Source of the DNA: Caecitellus pseudoparvulus
Lineage: Eukaryota; Bigyra: Bicosoecida
Assembly: GCA_965644315.1 (NCBI GenBank)
Contig: CBFFRQ010000049.1
Location: 62,001-126,000, forward strand
Length of the DNA: 64,000 nt
Reading direction: 5' to 3'
The notes beneath the pieces were generated by a model. The model was not told the origin of the DNA and did no database searches. It saw only the letters and a list, made by a program, of their open reading frames with translations. Numbering within the stretch: position 1 is the first letter of the stretch; each line of letters opens with the position of its first letter. Shown piece by piece: positions 1-9,700 of the stretch. Position numbers and translations under genes: made by a program.

Positions 1-1
1 C

Positions 2-1093
2 GCGACGAACGCATCAACGTTTGCAGTGGAAATGCGGGAACTGGCTCACATTGAAGCCACTGCCACGAACAAATCTCTCGTGCTCATTGATGAGTTGGGA
101 AGAGGAACCGACCCCCTTGAGGGTGTGGCAATCGCATGGGCAGCGTGTGAAGCGCTGCTTGCACGGGCTTCTCCGGTGCTGTTCGTGACGCACTTCCATG
201 AGCTCACGGCGTTGGCGGAGCTGTATGAGGGAGCAACGCACATCGTCATGAACGCAGAGGCCGATGGCCAACGGGGGCTTCGCTTCTACTTCAGCGCCGT
301 TGCAGCAAGTGACGCCGCAGCGGTAAATGACTACGGTTTGCGGGCAGCTGCCATGGTCGGCTTCCCACCTGAACTCCTGGAGCTGGCGGAGACCATGAAG
401 GCACAGTTGCAGACGGACAGGTCGTGGGTGAATCGAATTCTCCCTGCGTCGAGCGCCGGTGCATCCAAAAGACCGGCCCTGGCGGATAAGGCCGCAGGAA
501 CGGCTGACGCGGGGCTGCACGCAGATACCGCAGACAGGAAACTAATCACGCACCTGGTCGAGAGCAGCGCATACGTGTCCTTGGATCAACTCGAGAAACA
601 GATTCTCGAGTGGGATGCGCAACATCTGGGGACTATCCCTCACGAAGTGCCTGCTGAGCCAGCACCCACCCCACCGCCGAATCCGAGGAAGCGCCAACGA
701 GCTGCCGCCACCCTCCCTACAAGCCCCAGTCACATCGAACGGCCAGTGCCAGACAAACGAAAGGCTGGTGAAGCCAACGCCGCTACGGGGATGAGCCTCG
801 CAGAGGTGCTCAGGGGTCCCACTCGCCATCCTGACTCTCCGAAGAGGCCACCGTCACGACCTAGCACTGGAAGAGTACAGGCAGCTAACAGCTTACTACA
901 AATGGGGATTCAAGTGAACACCGCCGCTGGAACTGGGCCACGCGCGCTGCAAGGCTGTGAACCCGCCCGGCACCAACATGCCTTGGGACCAGCAGCAGCT
1001 TCGCGCCCTCCATCAGCACAGACAGCGTGCACAGCAGCATCAGCTGCCGCCAGTTGTGGCAGCCTGCTTACTTCCTTGGGGGGCACAGCGTGA
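2..1093 (+). CDS. MSH4: MutS homologue MSH4, C-terminal part (5' partial)
   Basis: The frame is open from base 2, so the gene continues upstream of the window. The visible part begins inside the MutS ATPase domain: an ASTFAVEM-type segment, then the Walker B region with LIDELGRGT and a THFHEL motif, all diagnostic of MutS-family ATPases. The segment after it (NDYGLRAAAMVGFPPELL) resembles the MSH4 C-terminus more than MSH2, 3, 5 or 6, and the mismatch-binding N-terminus cannot be seen. MSH4 pairs with MSH5 as MutS-gamma, which stabilises meiotic crossover intermediates and does not do mismatch repair. After about residue 150 the protein has a Pro/Ser/Lys-rich tail of some 200 residues that I cannot match to the family. 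The tail could be lineage-specific, or it could hide an intron I did not detect. The stop codon is at 1091-1093. Family is confident; the MSH4 subtype is moderately so. Confidence 0.85.
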   Translation, partial: ATNASTFAVEMRELAHIEATATNKSLVLIDELGRGTDPLEGVAIAWAACEALLARASPVLFVTHFHELTALAELYEGATHIVMNAEADGQRGLRFYFSAVAASDAAAVNDYGLRAAAMVGFPPELLELAETMKAQLQTDRSWVNRILPASSAGASKRPALADKAAGTADAGLHADTADRKLITHLVESSAYVSLDQLEKQILEWDAQHLGTIPHEVPAEPAPTPPPNPRKRQRAAATLPTSPSHIERPVPDKRKAGEANAATGMSLAEVLRGPTRHPDSPKRPPSRPSTGRVQAANSLLQMGIQVNTAAGTGPRALQGCEPARHQHALGPAAASRPPSAQTACTAASAAASCGSLLTSLGGTA

Positions 1094-1264
1094 CACGGGC
1101 AATCTACCACAAGCTCGGCGTGGATTTCTGAGACGCGCATTTGCGCTCCCTCTTAAAAACACGAATTTACACCCAGCAACCTGCGCGGGTAGTTCGTGTA
1201 GCGCACGATCACTTCCAAGTTTTCACATCTGCTCTGACTTGCGCACGACGCAGCGGACTGCAAG

Positions 1265-4200
1265 ATGGCCACGGGTGAGCAGGGCTGGCGTTTCACACCT
1301 AACGCCAGACACACCAACGCCCTCCTTCCCTTCACCCCCAGGGCCACAAGGCGAGCGTGACTTCACGAAGGAGGCCGAAATCAGCGTTCCCTTCCGTGCT
1401 GTGCGTTGCATACGTGACGTGTGCCCTGCTTCCGGGGTCCTTTCACCATCCAACACCCTTGCGTTTCACAGCCGCTTGGCCACCCTGCGCCTGACTTGGG
1501 GGATGACACATACCAACATGAGCTGCTGTGCGTAGGCGGGTATGCTGCGAAACCTGGCGTTCAGGCTGAAATCCTCGTCCTCGCCTCTGCTCCAGAACCC
1601 TGCAAATCGACAATGAGCACCTGCGCAACTTGGTCGGGCGGCTGCAGAGCGAGCTGGGCAGGACGCAGACACTGCTGGGCAAGGACGCAGAGGCCCTGCA
1701 CCAAGGCGATGCAGGCGATGAGGAAGGTGGTGTAATGCCTAGTTGGGTGTTTGAGTCCGAGACCATGACGCCTCTCCTCGTCGCGTACGATCACCGGATC
1801 AAGGTGTGTCACCTCTGTGCCGCGCGTCGCACAGCGACCGTCTCCTCACCAGCGCTTTCTGCCCTGCCCAGGACTTGGAGAGCAACAACGTGCAGCATGG
1901 CAAGACCATTGACAATCTCAATGCGCGTGCACGTGCTCTCGCTGCTGAAAATGACGCCTTGCGCTCGGAGCTTGCCAAAGCAACGGCTGAAGGCGGAGCA
2001 GTTGGCGACCGAGTGGCGCTGGGCGTGGAGGGCGGCGACATGCAGGAGGTGCTGGAGCAGATGCAGGTTGTGCAGGGGGAAGCCGACCTCCTTCGCACTG
2101 AAGTGGAGACCCTGACAGCCGATGTGGCTCAGCTCCGCAGCGCCGTGGGCGAGCGGGACGAGACGTTGGCTGGCACCTCGGCTCAGCTGGCCGCGGCACA
2201 GCAGGCAGTGCAGGACCTCCAGGCGCGCCTGTCCACCACCATGGCGGAGAAAGCTGCAGCAGAAGACAAGCTGGGTGCCATGAGTAGGGCCTTGGCGGAG
2301 GCTCAGTCTGAGGCGTCCACAGCACGCACCAAGGCCGCCGGCCTGGTGTCGGAGCGCGACGACCTGCTCCGCACCTTGGACGACTACAAGGCCGCCCTTG
2401 CAGAGCTGAACGACCAGGCTGAAAGCGAGTCTGACGCGCTCACGGCCCGTGCACGTGCTGCTGGTGAGCGCTCCAAGGAGCTCGCGCGACGCCTCGCCGT
2501 GGCTGCTGGAGAGGCAGAGGCTGCTCGAGGGCAGCTGCGGGCCGCTGAGCGGGAGCTGGCTGATTCGCGAAAGGACTGCGAGAACATGCTGGCTGTGTTG
2601 AACTCTCTTGAGAAGCAGGTGGCTGAGGGGCGCGAGGGGGCGGAGCGCGTCGCGCGGCTGGAAGAGGAGGCCGTGGCAAAGGTGGAGGCAGCTGTGCTGG
2701 ACCGAGATGCCGCACAGGCCCGTGAAGCGCACGCACGGCGCGAAATCGCCCGCTTGCTTGAAAAGCGCCGCACAGAGCTGGCTGAGGCTGCAGACTCTGA
2801 GGAGGCAGCGGTGGCCGCTGTTCGAAGTCGGCTGACAAAGGCGCTGGAGGAACGGGAGCAGGAGGCGGCCAAACACGCGGCACGCGTATCTGAGCTGACT
2901 GCCGACTTGCAGCGCCTGGGCAGGGATCTGTCCTCATCGCAGGCAGAGTGTGGCCGTCTACAGCGAAACCTGCAGGCGGAGATGGACCGAGCAGCGGCTT
3001 TGGTGTCCGCCGCGCAGGCAGGCGAGCGGGAGGCTGCAGACGCAGCTGCAGCTGCGAAAGCGGAGGCCAGTCGGTCGAACTTTGCGCTGGAAGCCGAGCG
3101 GGCGGAGCGAACCCGTGCCATCGCCTCCCTGGAGGCTGAGCTGGCCACAGCACACAGCAGCAGTGAGGAGGCCCAGGCCGCCGCGACAGAGGCGCGAGAT
3201 GCTCTGCGCAAGCTGAAACAGGAACACGCAGATGTGACGACTGCCTTTGAGGCCTTCCAGCGCGACACGGCTGCCAACGCCGCTGCTGCAAGCAGGGAGT
3301 CCACAGCGGCGGCCAACAGTGCTGAGCGGGACATCAAGGTGTGGAGGGGGCGTGTGGAAGAGCTGCTGACAGAGGTGAAGCGGCTGGAACGGGCGGTCGA
3401 GGACGCCCGCGCAGACAAGGAACGGGCCATGGTGCGCATCCAGGCGGATGCTGTCACGGCCGTCACCCACGCAGACGAGCGCGTCACCGCCCTGCGTGAG
3501 GAGCGCAACAGCCTCAGCACCCGTGCCTCGAACTTGAATGCCCAGCTCGCTGTGGCCAACACGGAGCTGGCAGCGGCCTCTGCCGCGAGGAACGAGGCTG
3601 CCGCTGAAGCAGCACGCTTGCGAGAGGCCTTCGACTCCCTCGCAGCAGACGATGCAGACAAGGCTGGGCGTCTGGCGGCCATTGTTGTGCGGGAGCAGGC
3701 ACATGTGACGGAGCTGGCCGCCGTGCGGCAGGATGTGGCGGGGCTCACCGCGTCGCTGCGAGCTGCCGAGGCTCGTGCAGCCGCTGCAGAGGAGGGCGTT
3801 GCCGATGCGGCACGTGTGCACGATGCTCTGCTGGCTCATCTGGCCGCCTCAGGCGTGGATATTCCCCCAGATGCACTGGCTCTGAGTGCCACCCTGGCCA
3901 CCCTCCCTGGCGCTGCACACCCAGACAGGAGTTCGCAGGAGGTCCTGGCCACGCTTGGTTCCACTCCTTCGTATGGCGACTCGCAGCATGGCCAGTCCGC
4001 AGCTGTGGGCGCCTTTGGCGGGACCGGCGGCCCAGCCAGCGCCACACACAGTCATGCGGCAGCGCTCGAGGAAGAGGGTCGGCGGGTGTACGAGGAAGCC
4101 TTGGCAGCTGCAGGAGCGGATGCCAGTGGGGTAACCACCTCACATGCCGAGCCTGTGCATGTTACTTCCAGTACAGACACCCCCACTTCAGCCGACATAG

Positions 4201-4421
4201 CAGCGGACAAGCAAGCGGCCCCTAGCCACCGCTTTGGCCAGGCGCCATCAGGGCGTCTGGCGGACCGAGACGTCGGCCGGGGCCGCTTTGATTCCCCTGT
4301 TACTGAGCTGGACAGCCCCTTCACTGGTGGCGCCCCCACACCTGCTGGAGGCGCCGGTGAACGAGGCGGCTCAGGGGATGATGCCAGTGAGAGTTACTCT
4401 GGTGACGAGTTTGAGGGGTGA
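1265..4421 (+). CDS. Large coiled-coil protein, 960 aa, five exons
   Basis: My model joins 1265-1274, 1342-1400, 1472-1527, 1596-1803 and 1872-4421; all junctions keep phase and the introns are 67-71 nt. The first coding exon holds only ten coding bases (MAT plus one base). Exons 2-4 encode a conserved-looking N-terminus with the segments GDDTYQHELL and TLQIDNEHLRNLVGRLQSEL. From about residue 110 to 720 the protein is an almost continuous Ala/Glu/Arg-rich heptad coiled coil. The C-terminal 200 residues are Ser/Pro/Gly-rich and acidic, probably disordered. I do not recognise the family; a centrosomal or flagellar structural role is plausible from composition and from the dynein gene downstream, but this is inference. 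The long frame on the opposite strand is a mirror of the repetitive codon use. Exon 5 is certain; the short 5' exons are supported only by splice signals and phase. Confidence 0.75.
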
Positions 4422-4614
4422 TGCCGACTGTGCAATGCAATTGTTCGCGCAGCAGACAACTCTACATGTTGCCCACTCTGTGCTGCATCACATGCCCGTA
4501 ACTTCCTAGGCGTCCGTTCAAGTGTGCTGGCGCAGCTGCGACAGCACAGGCCGTCGTGGTGGGTGAACGTGCCTGCTCAAGTTCCGCAACCAACGGCACC
4601 TCAGCGCCTGCAAC

Positions 4615-6607
4615 ATGGAGATCTACGTCGCGTACACCAAGAAGCGGCACGAATTCGGGCACCACTGCCAGTTCTCTGACATGCCAGCTTCTGTCATGGA
4701 GTCGGTGCAGTCCACGTGCGTCGGGCAGCGCAGCAAGGCACCCACACTCCCTGCACCAGCACTGCTCTCCCCCCTCGCTCTCGCACACAGTTCCGAGTAT
4801 GAGCACAGCTACGTGCTGCGGAACCCAGCTGTGACAGAGCTGGACACAAACCCAACCATGGCGGTGCATGAAGTGCGTTTGGTCAGCGATGTGTGCAGGG
4901 CTGCCCCTGAGCACGCCGCTGAAACTGCGCACCTGCACGCCGCTCCCTCACTTGCCTTCCCGCGCAGGCGAACACGTTCAGAGTGCATTACAAGTCCCAA
5001 GGCATGCGTCACATGGAGGGAGGCTGGCCTGAGAACGTGGATTCCACTGAAGCAGACCAGGTGGAGCGTTTTCTCAAGAAAGCCAACAAGGTGCGACTCG
5101 GCATCGCGCCTGGCGTGGCTGTCACCCAGCCGCACCCTGCCCCTTCGCCGCTCTGCAGGACATGAAGCACCGCGCTACGACGGCAGCCCTGGCCAGCGTT
5201 GCAGAGTCTTGTGTCAAGCAAAACAACACGGTGGACATTTACCAGCAGTACTTCGCCGGGGACGCGGCCGATGCCACAGCAGAGCCGCCCGGAGCCAAGG
5301 GCCTCGCGGTCTTCCGAGACCCGAACGCTGTCAAGCGTGCCGCGACGAAGATCAACTGGCACCCCGATGGCGACAAGATCGCTGTGGCTTACTCCGTGCT
5401 CAACTTCCAAGACGAACGCATGATGCGGCAGCGCCTGCCAGCCAAGAGCTACATCTGGGATGTCAGCAACCCTAATGCCCCCGTGAAGGAGCTGGTGCCA
5501 GCGTCACCCCTCGTGTGCCTGCGGTTCAACCCCAAGTTTCAAGACATCCTCGTCGGCGGCTGTTACAACGGCCTCATCTCCATCTTCGACTTGAAGTCCA
5601 GGGGGGGCGCAGTCATCCAGCCAGCCACCCGCACCAGCGAAGTGGAGCACTCCCACCACGACCCAGTGTACGATGTGTTCTGGGTGCAGTCCAAGACACA
5701 CAAGGAGTTTGTCTCTGTGTCCACTGACGGGCGCATGCTCAAGTGGGACATGCGCAACTTTACGGAGCCCGTCGCAACGTACGATCTCAAGGATGCCGCT
5801 GGCGCAGAGCTTGGCGGGTGTGCCTTGGAGTATAACGTGGAGGGCGGCTCCACAAAGTTCTTGGTGGGCACTGAGCAAGGCATGGTGGTCAGCATCAACA
5901 CCAAGAAGAAGGGCGGGCAAATGGTGGCGGTGAAGGAGGCAGGCAGCGGCAAGCACCACGGGCCCATCTACAGCATCCAGCGCAACCCCACCCATGCTGG
6001 CAAGTACTTCCTCACAGTCGGGGACTGGTCTGCTCGCATTTGGTCAGACGACTCGGCGACGCCCATCCTGACCACCCCGTATGCACCGACGTACCTTACC
6101 TCAGGCTGCTGGTCGCCGACCCGTGCCGGAGTCTTTTTCACCACACGCATGGATGGTGTGCTGGATGTGTGGGACCTTTTCCACCGCCAGTCCGACGTCG
6201 CATACAGTCACAAGATTGGGGATGTGCCCCTCACATCTGTGGCGGTGCAGGGGGCCGGGCGCTTGGTGGCCGTGGGTGACGCCAATGGCACTGTCTCCTT
6301 GCTAGAGGTGTCTGAGTCGCTCACGACGCCCCAGGCAGATGAAAAGCTAGCCACGGCTGCGATGCTGGACCGTGAGACGGAGCGCGAGCGGAACCTGTTC
6401 AAGCGTGCGCAAGAACTGGAGAAGGCGCGCAGCAAGGCGAAGGCAACCGGCAGCAAGGGCGGAGACGGGGAGGATGCAGAGATGGAAGAGACACTGAGGC
6501 GCGTGGACGCTGAGTTCTTGGCCATGATCAAGGATGCAGAAGAGGAAGATGGCCGGGCAGCTGAAGCGGGCGCTGCTGCTGCAACTGCCACTGGTGCTGG
6601 AGTGTAG
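4615..6607 (+). CDS. DNAI2: Axonemal outer-arm dynein intermediate chain 2
   Basis: Exons 4615-4715, 4791-4872, 4968-5090 and 5159-6607 join in phase to a 584-aa protein, close to the usual family size. The protein matches DNAI2 (IC69/ODA6 of Chlamydomonas) along its length: the N-terminal MEIYVAYTKKRHEFG segment, an MEGGWPENV motif, KQNNTVDIYQQYF, then the WD40 beta-propeller at about residues 160-440 (SWHPDG-like, GGCYNG, HHGPIYSIQRNP, TVGDWSARIWS, FFTTRMDG). A Glu/Lys-rich helical tail follows. In the axoneme this subunit sits in the outer dynein arm base and docks the heavy chains to the doublet microtubule, so the organism builds motile flagella. Introns are 75, 95 and 68 nt, all with GTGCGT or GTGCGA donors. 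The stop at 6605-6607 lies 101 bp from the convergent REJ-family gene. Confidence 0.95.
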
Positions 6608-6708
6608 CTTTCCGTCCCATTGCCAAGCGCTGCTGTTGTCCCTAATGCACCTTTCCACAACAATCCAGCTCAAATGAATTGCTCAGCATTCTAAGGCGGG
6701 AAACGCCG

Positions 6709-9700
6709 CTACACGGTAGTACGTGGGCGAGGGCCCATGGGGTTTGCCCCAGCGAATGACTCCCCGTTCCGAACCTCCGCAGGGCCCGTTGCCACAATAC
6801 TGTGGAGGCCATCTGCGTCGCTGTTGTTAGCCTGCTCCAGACGTTGGATGTTGCTGCGTGCCCGGTGGCGGCGCCAAATGAATAATGCAACGATGCACAG
6901 GAAGACCAGCCCCAGCAGAGCAGCGCCGGAACCTAGGGAGGCGCCCTTTTCCTCCTCCGCTCCCTTGTCTCCATCTTCAGAGGTGCCTTCATCGCCCCTC
7001 CCTGGCGTGAAGACTGCCGTTGCAGGGGTATCGACAGTCTTGAAGCTTGCAGCAAACTGCCCTTGACGGGAGCACGTGCATGTTACTGTGCTGCTCGAGA
7101 TGGATGCGACACTGCAAGTGTCACTGGTCCACAGCCCAGTCGCTGGGACTGCTTCAAGGCACTGGGCGGTAAATGCTGAAACCTCGCACTGACCAGTCCA
7201 GCGTCCGCCAGCATGGCTTGGTGGGCAGGGCACTTCCTGCCTTCCGCTACACACAGATACGTTCGTCGACGAGCTGTTGCTGTGGGTTGGACAAGTAACG
7301 TTGAAGGTGTCGACAGCATCTCGGTTGGAAAGGAAATCCACATCCATGTACTGCCTTGAGCCCAAACCAGCATCGTGTGAAATGGGGATGGTCAGGTTGT
7401 GTGCAAGGGACGACGACAGCAGTGCATGCGAAGGCCCAGCGCTGAGAGCCACCTCCACAGCTGGCGTGACGAAAGACGGAGCCGCGTCTGAGACTGAGGA
7501 GTTAACACCACCCAAGACGACTGGCAGCGCTGGTACCAGTGCGCAAAACCCGGGCTTCTTCATGTATAGCACCTGAATACCGAGGGCGTCACCTGCGCAT
7601 GCCTGTGTGAAGGCGCGCGACTGCACGCGGGGCAAGACGGAGGCGGCTGTGACTCCTGACAGGTGCCCAGCTGAGCTACAGCCAAGCTGCTGCGCGATGT
7701 CAACACCCTGAGGTGAAGCTCCAATGAGATCTATCTCTCCCGTAGCTCCTGAGCAAGCAACGTTGGCTGAGAGCATGGCCAACGTGTGGCCAGCATCACA
7801 AGAAGCAAAGTCCCCTGCGGCCACCATGACGGGCTCTTCCCCAGCAAGGGAACCAGCGAGGGCCTGGGAATGCAAGGATGCCATGACATCTTGCACATCC
7901 CGAGCGAGCTTCGTCGAGGACCCATCTCGTCCACACGCAGCCGACAAGGCTCGAGCGACGCGGGCGGGCATGCTGGCCTGCGCCCTCAGTGCCCGTGCGG
8001 TGGAACCTCCTTCCCTCGCTGCCAGCTCATCTTGCGCGTTCAGCAAGTTTACAAGCACCTTTGCCTTGCCTGAAAGCCCTTGGTTCAGACCAGCTGTCGT
8101 ACTCTGCAGTGCTCGGGCCCGCGAAGCGCTGGTGCCCGTCAGCGTGCGGAGCATGGAAACAGAAGTCTGCACCATGACGTCTGACACTTCCTGTGGAGCA
8201 GCAGTCAAGGCGTTCATCGAGTCTACGAGTGCACCTTGAGCGGAATCATCTAATTGGCCGCCACTCAGCACAGATGATGCGCTTCCGAGCAATGCCTGGC
8301 GTGCTGCTTGGCGAGATGACCGGCTGGCCTGCGTGTCTGAGCCTGCGTCAGAGCCGGCCTGAGCAGAATTCGCGTTCAGCAGTCCCCCAAGAGAGCTCAG
8401 CACTGCCAAGGCCTGGGGTGCCTCTCCAGCGGCGACTGCCTGAGCCGCGACGCTGGATGCGGAGTTCACGAAGCTCACCACCGCTGCAGCACTGCTGCCT
8501 GTGCTGAGGGCTGGCCGCGACGTCAGCTTCGTGAACGCTGCGCTGCTTGAGCCCAGCCTATCCATAACCCGGACCAAGACAGTGACCAGGTTGTTGGCTG
8601 ATGTGCTCGCAGGAAACGTGAAGGACGCTTGGTTTGTCTCGCTCACACTGCTAACTGGGGTTCCGAAGGCAGCGCCTGCCAGCTGGTCAGGCGTCGGATC
8701 TGCCCCAGCCACATCAATGAAGAACTGATAGACAAGAGGCCCATCACCCGCATCATCTTCCCATGAAGGGGCTGTCACGGTGGTGCGGTCAGAAACTGCC
8801 GTACCAGAAGCAGGTGAAGCCTGCACGGTGCCCCCGAAAGGCGCGGCGTTCGCGAGCACGCGCAAGACCGCTGACGCAACCAATGCCGGGTTGCTTGGGT
8901 GGTGCGCAGACACTCGAAACGTGTAGGTCACACCTGGAACCAATGACCGAGGGCGCAACGCAACAGCTGCTTGGCTCGCGGGCGTGGAGAAAGCTGCACC
9001 AGAAACTTTTCCGTCAGCTTCCTGCCAGCTGTAGCTGAGTCCTGCATCTGAGGATTGGCTGAGCAGGCGCAGACTCTTCGATGGGTCCACTTTGAAGACG
9101 ATTCCTGCATCGCTCAGAGTTGCCTCAGCATTTGGAGGAGGAGGCACACTCAGGTCAGGCAAGGCCCCTTCTGCAACTTGCACCGTGGTTTTCGTGGATG
9201 CGCTGATCCCATCAGAGGTGAAGACTACACTGAACACGAGGTCTTTGCGGGCGAAAGGAGTCAAGAGGCTCACAGGGATCGAGACGGTTGCACTGTCCGC
9301 GCTCCCCAGCAAGGCTGACGTGCACGAGTCTCCCGAGTCTGCCACTGTGCACGCCCACGCGAACGTCTGCACAACACTCTGTTTCAGCCCTTGCCCAAGA
9401 TCATCGTTGTTGGGGTCTTTGCTCAAGGCAGCAGAGAGCTCCAGAGCCCCCACTTGAAGCCCGATGGTGCGGTCGCCTCCGACAATGATTGGCTCCACGT
9501 TCTGACGCTGCACGTTGACCGTGATGTTCGCGGTCTTGACCGCAGCGGCATCACCCACGACAGACGCTGACGCAGAGAACACGTACGGCCCTTGGCCAAC
9601 GAGCATAACCCCAGGAGGCAACGCAATCTTGTTTGATCGCTGCCTTTGAATGAAGGTACTGACATCAGACGGGCCACTCACAGCCTCGATGCTGTAGTCC

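Noticed and set aside
2384-3748. 454-aa open frame on the minus strand
   Set aside because: It is a Ser/Ala-rich mirror of the coiled-coil gene; regular GC-rich codons on the plus strand keep the antisense frame open. No motif or splice context.
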